Shown here one piece after another: positions 31,125 through 38,239 of a stretch of 38,239 nucleotides of DNA. Position numbers and translations under genes: made by a program. Numbering within the stretch: the stretch's first letter is position 1; the number at the start of each line of letters is the position of its first letter. Origin of the DNA: Spirochaetes bacterium ADurb.Bin133 (GTDB lineage Bacteria; Spirochaetota; GWE2-31-10; MWDO01); NCBI GenBank assembly GCA_002070605.1, contig MWDO01000026.1, positions 1 through 38,239 of the forward strand, given 5' to 3'. The notes beneath the pieces are model-generated. The model saw only the letters and a list, made by a program, of their open reading frames with translations, searched no databases and was not told where the DNA came from.

Positions 31125-31943
31125 ATGGGAAAAATAACGGATCAGCAACGACAGGATTTTCAAGATAAAATTACTTTCTACAAGGCCAAGATAGACGAAA
31201 TAAGCGGAACTATTAAAAATTTTTCTCTTGAAATAGTCAAAAATAAAGAGAAAGAACCGGTTATGAGGTTTCAAATAGCGAATGCGATCTTAAATCAAAT
31301 ATCTATCTTCTGTTCAATGAACGAACTAAGCCTTTATATGCTTGGGGTAAAAAATACGGCATATTTAGAAAAGGCGAGACAATTAATATACGAAGTTCTT
31401 ATGAATTTTGAAAAGGTCGTAACCAACTATTTAGACGTTCCTTTTAACGATTATGCCGATAATTTGGCTAGAATTTCAGATTTTTCCGATAAAGAGAGAT
31501 TAAACTTTATAAAAAAAATTGGGGTTTCCATCGATAGAATAAAGGACGATTTTGGCGAAAATTCTAAATGGAAGTGGTCGTTTGTAGAAGTTGCGGCTCG
31601 TTTCGCAACGATCGCAAAAAACTTATTCGATATGAGAAGGTTTCAAAAGCTCGACGATCCGAGAGAATTGGGATTTCAAGATAGAAGAGCTCATCTGGCT
31701 ACCGTTCAAAAATTGTTAATCGACGCTTCAAACGCTTACAGGGAAAAATTTGAGCTAAGCACAAAAGATATAGAAGATCTGAAAAAAGCGATAGATTGCC
31801 AAAAAGCTCTATTAAGGATAAACCAACTTTTGGGCGACGTCGATAAGATCGATAATTGCAGGAAACAGATCGACGTTTGGGGATCGCTCCTTGAAAAGCA
31901 TATCGCTCAAATCGACGAAGCAAAGAAAAAGAGAACAAGTTAG
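31125..31943 (+). CDS. Cytoplasmic all-helical protein of unknown function
   Basis: A 272-residue protein with no signal or membrane helix. It is strongly helical and charged: an N-terminal coiled-coil-like stretch (FQDKITFYKAKIDEISGTIK), a middle with WKWSFVEVAARFATIAKNLF, and a C-terminal helix AQIDEAKKKRTS. I do not recognise a family. GGGGAA sits 4 bases before ATG 31125. A TATAAT at 31101-31106 may belong to its promoter. It ends 14 bases before the convergent rlpA gene. Confidence 0.72.
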   Translation: MGKITDQQRQDFQDKITFYKAKIDEISGTIKNFSLEIVKNKEKEPVMRFQIANAILNQISIFCSMNELSLYMLGVKNTAYLEKARQLIYEVLMNFEKVVTNYLDVPFNDYADNLARISDFSDKERLNFIKKIGVSIDRIKDDFGENSKWKWSFVEVAARFATIAKNLFDMRRFQKLDDPRELGFQDRRAHLATVQKLLIDASNAYREKFELSTKDIEDLKKAIDCQKALLRINQLLGDVDKIDNCRKQIDVWGSLLEKHIAQIDEAKKKRTS

Positions 31944-31957
31944 AATTCTTAAGATAT

Positions 31958-32566
31958 TTACATTTTTTGCGTTTGATAATTATGAATACCCAAAACGTGA
32001 AGTTTAACCCTGTATTTTTGAAGTTCGGAATAGTTTAAATTTTCCATAACTATCCTATAATACGTTCGATCGCCGGTAACCTTTTTAAGTTTAGCGTTAA
32101 CGTTATTTTCAATTAGTTTCGCCAACATTTTATTTGCGTTGCTAGGATTGGCAAACGAAGCCGCTTGAATCGTATATTTTTGCGAAGAATAGCGGTGGTA
32201 TTTTGCGTCCCCCTTTTCAAGCAGTATTATTTTTACTTTTGCGGTTCCTTTTTTGATCAAATCCAAGCTCTCCGCCGCGCATTTTGACAAATCTATGATT
32301 CTTCCTTTAGCAAAAGGACCTCTATCATTAATTCTTACTATTACCTCTTTACTATTTTCTAAAGATACTACCTTGACTATGCTGTTGAAAGGAAGCGTTT
32401 TATGCGCGGCTGTAAAGTCGTTAGAGTTAAACCTTTCGCCGTTGGCGGTCAATTTCCCGTGGAAATTCGGACCGTACCAGCTTGCTACCCCTACCTCCTC
32501 AAAAGAAAAAGCGTTAAAATTTGAGAGGCATAATATAATAATCGCTACAAAACGTTTTTTTATCAT
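31958..32566 (-). CDS. rlpA: RlpA-like septal lytic transglycosylase with a SPOR domain
   Basis: A 202-residue protein with a signal peptide ([21 protein letters not shown]) that lacks a lipobox Cys. The double-psi barrel shows [28 protein letters not shown] and the catalytic-site pattern [17 protein letters not shown]. The C-terminal about 70 residues ([20 protein letters not shown]) form a SPOR domain, which binds glycan stripped of stem peptides at the division septum. In this family RlpA cleaves such naked glycan. The gene follows the ThiD2-ThiE-like gene by 40 bases on the same strand, so the two may be cotranscribed. Confidence 0.92.
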   Translation of the reverse strand: MIKKRFVAIIILCLSNFNAFSFEEVGVASWYGPNFHGKLTANGERFNSNDFTAAHKTLPFNSIVKVVSLENSKEVIVRINDRGPFAKGRIIDLSKCAAESLDLIKKGTAKVKIILLEKGDAKYHRYSSQKYTIQAASFANPSNANKMLAKLIENNVNAKLKKVTGDRTYYRIVMENLNYSELQKYRVKLHVLGIHNYQTQKM

Positions 32567-32606
32567 AATAAAATTTATCGGCCTATTGATTGTAATATTT
32601 TAGGAT

Positions 32607-33506
32607 TCAAAGATAAAAACCTAAATTAAATTGAAAATATTTGTCGTCAATATCGGTTTTATCAAAAATAAAAACTTTATTTAAGACGTCGCCTGAAAAT
32701 ATTTTATTTAAGTCTTCTTTAAGATTTTCCGACTCCTCCAAAAGTATTTCGTAAAAATCAAAATTCTCTTTTATATTATCAAACTCGTTAATTTTAGTAA
32801 AAAAACCGACTTTTCCTTTATACGTTTTTTTTATATATTCCAAAGGCAGATAAGAAGAGTCCGCCGTCATAGCGCTATTATTTAAGGTAAGGCTTATATC
32901 GAGAGAATTTCTTAATATCAACGTTATATTGCGACTTACGGCGTATCGTTGTAAATATTCCGCCATTTTCAGTAAATGAAGTTTGCTTATATCAATTGGT
33001 TCAATTTCTATCGCGTTATATTGATCCTGCTCCAAATTATTTATAATTTTATCGAAATCGCTGGAAATTTCGGCTTTAATTAGCGCTACTTTTTTTAATG
33101 AGATTTTTGAAGACTCTAAAGATAACAGCAGATTTTTTTCTAAAGAATATATATCAAATCTAAACTTTTTAATCTCCGATATATATTTTCTCAAAAAATC
33201 GTCGACTTTTGAAGTCTCCTCAAGAACTCTGAGTCCCTCTTCCACTCTCAAGAAATTTGCCTTTAGTAAGTCGGCTACGTTGCTTCTACTCCCTTCGATT
33301 TCCTGATATTTCCTACCGCCGTCGTTTATAGAGTCCCTGACGGATAGATACAAATTATTTATCGAAAGTTTTTTACGGATAAAATGCCTTATCGCTTTTA
33401 ATTCTTTAGCGTATTCGTTTCGAGACAGTTCAAATCTGCAAATATCCTCAATTACCCGAAGTCCTTCGCAGACTCTGTTTATGTTCGCGTCTATTATTCT
33501 TTTCAT
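32607..33506 (-). CDS. ThiD2 domain (HMP-phosphate kinase-like) fused to a degenerate ThiE-like domain
   Basis: A 299-residue cytoplasmic protein. Residues 1 to about 125 match ThiD2: MKRIIDANINRVCEGLRVIE at the N-terminus, then LRVEEGLRVLEE, the two related helices of that fold. In full-length homologs ThiE (thiamine-phosphate synthase) follows. Here residues about 140-299 keep a barrel-like strand order (VALIKAEI, NITLILRNSLDISLTLNNSA, KVGFFTKINEF, FDFYEILLE). They lack the usual NDRxxxAxxxxADGVHxGQ and GPxxxTxTK motifs. The C-terminal half may therefore be inactive or have a new role. GGGAT precedes the ATG by about 8 bases. Confidence 0.82.
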   Translation of the reverse strand: MKRIIDANINRVCEGLRVIEDICRFELSRNEYAKELKAIRHFIRKKLSINNLYLSVRDSINDGGRKYQEIEGSRSNVADLLKANFLRVEEGLRVLEETSKVDDFLRKYISEIKKFRFDIYSLEKNLLLSLESSKISLKKVALIKAEISSDFDKIINNLEQDQYNAIEIEPIDISKLHLLKMAEYLQRYAVSRNITLILRNSLDISLTLNNSAMTADSSYLPLEYIKKTYKGKVGFFTKINEFDNIKENFDFYEILLEESENLKEDLNKIFSGDVLNKVFIFDKTDIDDKYFQFNLGFYL

Positions 33507-33710
33507 ATTGTTAGATCCCGATGAAAATTATATAAAAAAATAAATTATTTGTCTTATTTTGTCGATAAATATATGCGGCTAAATTTTATTTTTTTTAATT
33601 ATTATAATATTTATAGTTAAAAAAGTAAAAAGAATAAAATAAATTTGAAAAATAAAAAAAAAGAGTTATATTTCAATTAGAGTTAGCTTGCTAATTTTTT
33701 TGGAGGGCGT

Positions 33711-34472
33711 ATGATAAAATCAAATAAAATAAAAGCTGTAGCGTTATTGGCGGTTTTTTTACTGTCGACCGCTACTTTGTCGTTCGGAAAGAGTAGTAAA
33801 ACGGACGAATCTAGACCTCAAGTAGGGCTTGGGATTAATATGTCTACGGCAAATATTTTTGGATTTGTTCAGTCTATAAGTATGATTGCTAATAAAGACT
33901 ACTCGTCGTTAGGTTTAAGTCCGGAGGTCGCCGACGAGGTCCCCGAGAACGTAAAGCAAACCTTGGCGGTAGCAAATATTTTTGCGGCGATGGAGTATTC
34001 TATTCAACTCAGATTCCTTGCCAGCGTATTTATGTTGGAGACGGATTTGACGATATTGCCGATGGATAACGCTTCAAGCGGTAGGATAGATATGCTCGTC
34101 GGTCTAAACTTAGGGCTTAGAGCTCCGTTTTGGCTGATGCCCTATATTACTGTCGGAGCAAATTTCACTTTTAGCTGGTATCCCGATAAGATTGCCAAAG
34201 TCGAGACGTGGAGATCTTTATACGGAGTGAAAAGCGCGGGGAATTTTGCGTGGAGCCCCGGTATTAATGCCAAAATCGGTTTAGACATAAAATTTAGGAG
34301 ATTCTCGGCGGGGCTTTATTATACTTACGTTATCAAAGATTTTAACGAATTTACAACAAGATTTCGCGCCGTTTTTATGGATATTTCAAACGGCAATACC
34401 GCAAACGCCGTCGGATTGTTAATAGGCTCTCAGTCTAGATTTGGTATCAGCGTTTGCTGGTATTTGATGTAA
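33711..34472 (+). CDS. Small predicted outer-membrane beta-barrel protein
   Basis: A 253-residue protein with a signal peptide (about 1-26, ending near LSFG). The rest has alternating strands (PQVGLGINMSTANIFG, LVGLNLGLRAPFWLMPYI, FSAGLYYTYVIKDF) and a final FGISVCWYLM, consistent with an 8-10-strand barrel. No family is recognised. GGAGG precedes ATG 33711. The 204 bases upstream are very AT-rich with no other feature. A terminator follows. Confidence 0.78.
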   Translation: MIKSNKIKAVALLAVFLLSTATLSFGKSSKTDESRPQVGLGINMSTANIFGFVQSISMIANKDYSSLGLSPEVADEVPENVKQTLAVANIFAAMEYSIQLRFLASVFMLETDLTILPMDNASSGRIDMLVGLNLGLRAPFWLMPYITVGANFTFSWYPDKIAKVETWRSLYGVKSAGNFAWSPGINAKIGLDIKFRRFSAGLYYTYVIKDFNEFTTRFRAVFMDISNGNTANAVGLLIGSQSRFGISVCWYLM

Positions 34473-34512
34473 TAATACTTTTTTATCTCCATAAATCTCC
34501 ATAGATAAAATT

Positions 34513-34548
34513 GAACGGACGGTAAAATTTGCCGCCCGTTTTTTTTAC
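34513..34548 (+). terminator. Rho-independent terminator after the small barrel gene
   Basis: ACGGACGG and CCGCCCGT pair with one mismatch across a short A/T loop, followed by eight T (34539-34546). It is GC-rich in an AT-rich gap between convergent genes and could also act on the opposite strand. Confidence 0.75.
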
Positions 34549-34566
34549 GGGTAAAATTTGCGAGGG

Positions 34567-36531
34567 TTATCCGGTAATCCGGAATAGCCTTGAAGAGCGT
34601 TTCGGCATTTTTTTAAAAACGTGTTCTCCGTCGGTTACGTCTACGACTTCCGAACTCCATACGTCCGTTAATTTAGTTATTCTTTTGTTATTATGAGTTA
34701 TTTTGGAGAAATTAACATGTTTATCTCGATCTATCGATAAAAAGTTAAATATTCCTATATATCCCGCCGTATTATAGTATATTTCAGGCAGTTCTCTCTC
34801 CATAATATCGATTGGAATAGAATCGCCGGCAAAGCATTCGTCGCTAATACTGCCGATTAGTTTTATCAGATGAAAGTCCTTCTCGGATAACTCGGCAAAG
34901 TTATCGCTGTAAATTAAAGTTCCGCCGGAGAGAATTATGGCATTAATTTGCGTCGTTTTTTCGTTTTGAGTCAATTTGGTTTTTTGTTCTCTTACCATAA
35001 TACAGTCCGGATCGTTAAGCCACAAATTATTATGCATAAAACTTCTAACGATAAAATTCCGCATTGAATTTCTAGCTCCAATCATCGCTCCCGTTTGTAA
35101 AAATGTTCCGACTAATTTTTTCCAGTAAGCGGCGGTATCCGGACCGACTCTCATAGCATCTACCAATCCTATACAGGAGGATAAAGGCGCTCCGCAACCG
35201 GATAGTATAGTATCCGGTCCGGCCGTCTCCTTAATAATTTTAACGCCGCGTTTTAGCGCTTCGGCTCTCGAATAAGCGATGTCGTTGTGATTGCCGCCTC
35301 TCATACATCCGCCGTATAAAAAGTCAAGTTTGAGATATTTGAATCCCCACTCGCGGGTAAACGTCCAGACAACCTCTCTTATGTACTCTTCAAAACGCGG
35401 ATTTGTAATGTCCAGGGCGTAGTAAAATTTTCCCGGCCAAACGGGATTGTAGCCCCCCAAAATCGGCTTGCCCCAATCTGTCCGCAATATATAGTTGGGA
35501 AAATTTTTCGCAAGATATGAGTTTTTGTCGGCAATAAACGGAGCAAGCCATATACCGGGAGTATAACCTTCGTCTCTGATTCTGCCGGCAATCTCTTTCA
35601 TTTTACCCGAAAATTGAGAAGTCAGATCCAACCAATCGCCGACAAATTTCTGATATCCATCGTCGATCTGAATTAGATTTATATCAAGCGAATGATCTTT
35701 AATCGCCTTCATGTTTTGGTAAATATCTTTAGGAGAAATTTTGTTGTAATAATAATACCAAGAAGACCACCCCTTAATATTTTCTTTTAAAGTTTTTATA
35801 CTCATCTTCTCTTTGATATATTTGAAATAATGAGATTGAATATCCAGCGTATCCCCTTTAGCCATTAAGATGCCGTCTAAGTTAATGGTTTGATTGGGTT
35901 TCATCATCTTTCTGCCAAAATCAAAAACCAATTCAAAATAGTTAGTTTTAGACTCTCTTTTATGAAGAATCAACCTTATATAGAAGAATTGGTTAAAAGG
36001 CGCGCTTTGACCTATCAGGAACGAATCGCTTTTTTTTAAATCTGTGATAACGGAGAACATTTCGGAAGACAGATTGCCCGACGTGTTTGAAGGCAGGTTG
36101 GAAAGATTGCTGGACGCCAACGATACTAACTGCAACCAAGGTCTCAAGGGTTTGTCCTTTACTCTGTAACTTCGGCTTGTAGACCACGATTGATAGCCGT
36201 TTCTTAAGAAAGATATATCTTTTGAATTAAAATTATTTAGATAGTTATCCAATCCGTTTTCCGCCGGAAAAACCAATCTGGCGATACGGATTGACTTTTT
36301 ATATATGTTTTTTAACTTTAACGATAATAAAGAGCCGAATCCCGGCGAATTATCCCATTTACCGGATAGTTCGACAAATTCGTTAACGTAGTATAAAGTG
36401 GATCTGCTATTTGTAAACTGCCTCGATAAAGGCAACAGTCTTCTTTTAATACCAAATTTAAGTTGAACGGAAGGATTGATATTTATATCGTCCCAGAGAA
36501 TGTCGTATTTAGGCAAATCGGTTTTATTCAT
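34567..36531 (-). CDS. GH36-family alpha-galactosidase
   Basis: A 654-residue cytoplasmic enzyme (no signal peptide) of usual size that hydrolyses alpha-1,6-galactosides such as melibiose or raffinose. The order of motifs is the beta-sandwich NGYQSWSTSR (about 111-120), GWSSWYYYY at the start of the barrel, the substrate-binding IDDGYQ (289-294), nucleophile Asp403 in YLKLDFLYGG, and acid/base Asp465 in MRVGPDTAAYW. I place the start at ATG 36531. A longer frame from 36615 begins inside a repeat, and the promoter at 36538-36566 lies between the two. No transporter or other sugar gene is adjacent. Confidence 0.92.
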   Translation of the reverse strand: MNKTDLPKYDILWDDININPSVQLKFGIKRRLLPLSRQFTNSRSTLYYVNEFVELSGKWDNSPGFGSLLSLKLKNIYKKSIRIARLVFPAENGLDNYLNNFNSKDISFLRNGYQSWSTSRSYRVKDKPLRPWLQLVSLASSNLSNLPSNTSGNLSSEMFSVITDLKKSDSFLIGQSAPFNQFFYIRLILHKRESKTNYFELVFDFGRKMMKPNQTINLDGILMAKGDTLDIQSHYFKYIKEKMSIKTLKENIKGWSSWYYYYNKISPKDIYQNMKAIKDHSLDINLIQIDDGYQKFVGDWLDLTSQFSGKMKEIAGRIRDEGYTPGIWLAPFIADKNSYLAKNFPNYILRTDWGKPILGGYNPVWPGKFYYALDITNPRFEEYIREVVWTFTREWGFKYLKLDFLYGGCMRGGNHNDIAYSRAEALKRGVKIIKETAGPDTILSGCGAPLSSCIGLVDAMRVGPDTAAYWKKLVGTFLQTGAMIGARNSMRNFIVRSFMHNNLWLNDPDCIMVREQKTKLTQNEKTTQINAIILSGGTLIYSDNFAELSEKDFHLIKLIGSISDECFAGDSIPIDIMERELPEIYYNTAGYIGIFNFLSIDRDKHVNFSKITHNNKRITKLTDVWSSEVVDVTDGEHVFKKMPKRSSRLFRITG

Positions 36532-36537
36532 AACAAC

Positions 36538-36566
36538 TTTATAATACAGAAAAAAAAAGAAGTCAA
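36538..36566 (-). promoter_or_regulatory. Sigma70-type promoter of the alpha-galactosidase gene
   Basis: On the minus strand TTGACT (36566-36561), 17 bases, TATAAA (36543-36538), then 6 bases to the ATG at 36531. The predicted transcription start falls on the ATG. Confidence 0.55.
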
Positions 36567-36584
36567 CATTATTGGCGTTAAAAA

Positions 36585-36670
36585 TTATCCGGCGATTTTT
36601 TGGAAATTGACACATATGGAGCTATATGCGCCGCGTCGCGCTCCGATAAAAAATAAATTGACACATATGA
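36585..36670. repeat. Dispersed repeat, copy F, upstream of the alpha-galactosidase promoter
   Basis: TTATCCGGCGATTTTTTGG resembles the element left end. It is followed by a long-form core (TTGACACATATGGAGCTATA then TGCGCCGCGTCGCG), CTCCGATAAAAA, and a second TTGACACATATG. It fills most of the gap between the alpha-galactosidase and solo hicB genes. Confidence 0.55.
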
Positions 36671-36731
36671 GATAAATATTTTTTCCGACTTTAACAGTTG
36701 TTTTTCTATTTTATAAATCTTCTTTACGTAA

Positions 36732-36938
36732 TTATATTAAATACCTTAACTCTTTTTCAAAAGTATTTGTAAAAGGAATTATTTCATTTTCTTTCTGCAT
36801 TAAAGAATAGGCTTCTAAAATATTTTTTTCAAGTTCTTCATAAGTCTCGCCCTGACTGAAAACTCCCGGAATTTCTTTTAATCTACCAACATACCACCCG
36901 TCGTCTATCCAATATTCTAAAGAAAATTTTCTTTCCAT
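36732..36938 (-). CDS. HicB-family antitoxin-like protein without an adjacent HicA
   Basis: A 68-residue protein with the HicB/UPF0150 pattern: strands KFSLEYWIDDGWYVGRLKEI, PGVFSQGETYEELEKNI and a helix EAYSLMQKENE. Only the partial RNase H-like N-terminal domain is present, with no C-terminal DNA-binding domain. GGG lies 6-9 bases before the ATG. No hicA frame lies next to it on this strand; the complete hicBA pair nearby is on the opposite strand. It may be a decayed module or a stand-alone regulator. Confidence 0.82.
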   Translation of the reverse strand: MERKFSLEYWIDDGWYVGRLKEIPGVFSQGETYEELEKNILEAYSLMQKENEIIPFTNTFEKELRYLI

Positions 36939-36993
36939 ATTTTTCCCTTTCTTTTATTATTTGTATATAATATATTACTTTTGCTTTAAAAAT

Positions 36994-37164
36994 TCAATTT
37001 CTTTCTTCAATTGTTTTATTCTCTCTCGAAAAGTCTGCTCCGGCTGTAGTATTTTTTTGAACATAAAATCCATCATCAGAACCTACAAGGACGCTTGGCG
37101 CTTTTGCATTGTTCGCGCAGGACGCCTCTTGACTTTTATCAAGTTTTTGAGTATTATACAACAT
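36994..37164 (-). CDS. Unrecognised small ORF upstream of solo hicB, possibly frameshifted
   Basis: A 56-codon frame from ATG 37164 encodes MLYNTQKLDKSQEASCANNA, then GSDDGFYVQKNTTAG, and ends ENKTIEERN. An overlapping frame (37076 to 36975, 33 codons) ends ERIKQLKKEIEFLKQK, a natural-looking coiled-coil continuation of TIEE. The two may be halves of one broken gene. The upstream half has no clear ribosome site. I recognise no family. Confidence 0.3.
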   Translation of the reverse strand: MLYNTQKLDKSQEASCANNAKAPSVLVGSDDGFYVQKNTTAGADFSRENKTIEERN

Positions 37165-37183
37165 AATAATTTTGGATAAAGTT

Positions 37184-37375
37184 ATGGAAAAAATAAAATA
37201 TGTTTATTGGAATGATAAGGATATGTGGTTAGGATACCTCGAAGAATATCCTGATTACCAAACCCAGGGATTGTCTTTTGAAGAGTTGGTTGAAAATTTA
37301 AAAGATATTTATCATGATATTAATTCAGGGGAAATTCCTTGTATAAGGAAAATCGGCGAATTATTAGTATCATGA
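37184..37375 (+). CDS. hicB: HicB-type antitoxin
   Basis: A 63-residue protein with the HicB N-terminal fold (IKYVYWNDKDMWLGYLEEYP, YQTQGLSFEELVENLKDI) and no DNA-binding domain. In HicAB modules HicB binds and neutralises the HicA ribonuclease. ATG 37184 is chosen over the in-frame TTG 37172, as GGATAAAG lies just upstream. The stop overlaps the hicA start as ATGA. The order hicB-hicA is the reverse of the E. coli hicA-hicB arrangement. Confidence 0.85.
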   Translation: MEKIKYVYWNDKDMWLGYLEEYPDYQTQGLSFEELVENLKDIYHDINSGEIPCIRKIGELLVS

Positions 37376-37551
37376 AAAGAGAACTATTAATAAAAAAAAT
37401 CAGCGATTTTGGATGCGTCCTTATTAGGCATGGAGGAAAACATGACTGGTTTCAGAATCCAAAAACAAATATATCTCAACCGGTTCCACGACATAAAGAA
37501 ATAAATGAGAATTTAGCAAAACATATTATAAAGATGCTAAAAGATAATTAA
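37372..37551 (+). CDS. hicA: HicA-type mRNA interferase toxin
   Basis: A 59-residue double-stranded-RNA-binding-fold protein of normal HicA length. It shows the LIKKISDFGCVLIRHGGKHD pattern with the catalytic His24, then VPRHKEINENLAKHII. HicA cleaves mRNA until HicB binds it. The start overlaps the hicB stop, so it is translationally coupled. A tandem palindromic array begins about 10 bases after the stop. Confidence 0.92.
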   Translation: MKRELLIKKISDFGCVLIRHGGKHDWFQNPKTNISQPVPRHKEINENLAKHIIKMLKDN

Positions 37552-37561
37552 ATTGGGTCAA

Positions 37562-38094
37562 GGACGCGCCGCTCCCCGATAATAAAATGGCACATATGGC
37601 GTTGTATACGCCGCGGCGCTCCCCGATATAAATTGACACATATGCGCCGCGCTGCTCCTCAATGAAAAAAATGACACATATGCGCCGCGTCGCTCCCTGA
37701 CGAAAAATTTGACACATATGGAGCTATACTCGCCGCGTCGATCCCCGATATAAATTGACACATATGGAGCTATATGCGTCGCGTCGCTTCCTGATGATAA
37801 ATTGACACATATGTGTCAAAATAAATTTGACACATATGGAGCTATACCCGCCGCGCTGCTCCTCGATATAAATTGACACATATGGAGCTATATGCGTCGC
37901 GCCGCTCCCCGATGAAAAAATTGACGCATATGGAGCTATATGCGGCGGCGCTTCCCGACGAAAAAATTGACACATATGGAGCTACATGCGCCGCGGCTAC
38001 TCCCCGACAAAATTTGACACATATGTGTCAAACTGCCCTGCGGTATAAAAATGACACATATGGAGCTAAGAACCAAAATGACACATATGCGTCA
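37562..38094 (+). repeat. Tandem array of TGACACATATG palindromic repeats
   Basis: Thirteen CATATG cores occur in one orientation; eleven are TGACACATATG and two differ by one base. The full unit is about 45-48 bases: the core, GGAGCTATATGCGCCGCG, then a CGCTCCCCGAT-like part and an A-rich spacer. GGAGC and GCTCC within the unit can pair. Shortened units also occur, two of them holding the perfect 16-base palindrome TGACACATATGTGTCA. The first unit (37562-37587) lacks the core. Unit lengths vary and there are no unique spacers. This fills the gene-free region 37552-38194, and ORFs across it on either strand are repeat artefacts. About 38095-38194 is plain AT-rich DNA. Confidence 0.85.
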
Positions 38095-38194
38095 AAATAA
38101 ATTTTTTTCACGGTATATAACAAATTCCTCTTGACGACGATGAAAATTTGAATTAAATTATATAGATATAGTTAGAATTATCGCGGAGGTAAAA

Positions 38195-38239
38195 TATGCA
38201 AATAATGCAAAAACTGCAAAATCGGGGGGGGGAACTCTA
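38195..38239 (+). CDS. Start of a gene cut by the window end
   Basis: CGGAGG lies 5 bases before ATG 38195, a strong ribosome site. The frame reads MQIMQKLQNRGGEL and runs off the end. A run of nine G (38224-38232) falls at codons 10-13. The product cannot be identified. Confidence 0.5.

Noticed and set aside
36532-36615. 28-residue N-terminal extension of the alpha-galactosidase
   Set aside because: It starts in a dispersed repeat, lies upstream of a good promoter, and adds a poly-Phe stretch with no role in GH36.
37562-38094. CRISPR array
   Set aside because: The repeats are palindromic and of variable length, and the stretches between cores are themselves repeated or A-rich. There are no unique spacers of constant length and no cas genes.
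37526-38100. Several 60-80 residue ORFs on both strands with recurring THMELYA, MCQF or YVSI phrases
   Set aside because: They are translations of the tandem repeat and change frame with unit length. They have no ribosome sites or protein-like conservation beyond the DNA repeat.

Overview
This is an AT-rich bacterial chromosomal segment from an organism with a two-membrane envelope. It encodes several signal-peptide beta-barrel proteins, lipoproteins, a periplasmic TPR protein and RlpA. Genes are closely packed, often with ATGA overlaps, and two convergent pairs share their stop codons (TTAA at 16868-16871 and 30548-30551). Nothing fixes the phylum. The families present (ThiD2 fused to a ThiE-like domain, TrkH with extra N-terminal helices, barrels without clear relatives) would suit a spirochaete or another deep Gram-negative lineage, but that is a low-confidence inference.

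Layout. 1-596: remnant of a DDE transposase, then repeat-filled DNA. 597-3266: acylphosphatase, an ICMT-like membrane methyltransferase, an RluA-type pseudouridine synthase and a convergent envelope protein. 3406-4547: tRNA-Thr(CGU), a repeat-bounded gene for a protein with two ribbon-helix-helix-like modules, and tRNA-Arg(CCU). 4585-7732 (minus): trkH-trkA plus a membrane PAS-like gene. 7788-7895: a MITE-like element. 7898-9519: DnaJ-related protein and EngB. 9659-16474: a secreted or outer-membrane locus (TPR, barrel, charged secreted protein, barrel). 16548-17872: thioredoxin and an orphan YejB-type permease. 18096-26867: a long plus-strand run with a partner protein, a VWA-transmembrane protein, a small (p)ppGpp-hydrolase-like protein, PPK2, a carbamoyltransferase trio resembling saxitoxin SxtI/J/K, and MoeA fused to a PBP-like domain. 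26881-34472: rhodanese lipoprotein, secreted protein, two-component system, small lipoprotein, helical protein, RlpA, ThiD2-ThiE-like protein and a small barrel. 34567-36531: GH36 alpha-galactosidase. 36732-37551: a solo HicB and a hicBA pair. 37562-38094: a large tandem palindromic array. 38195-end: start of a further gene.

The most unusual content is a dispersed intergenic element family. Three copies share ends of the type GTAAYCCGTCNGTTTTTTGG and a core TTGTTCCATATGTGTCA. One copy (7788-7895) has near-perfect 22-bp inverted termini and a 9-bp flanking direct repeat. A second (3602-4312) has the same layout but carries the two-module RHH-like gene, so the short copies may be its deletion derivatives. 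The same TGACACATATG core recurs at four other loci, including a 13-copy array beside hicBA. A second theme is that several minus-strand genes have good sigma70-type promoters whose predicted start points fall on or within a few bases of the ATG, suggesting leaderless transcripts.
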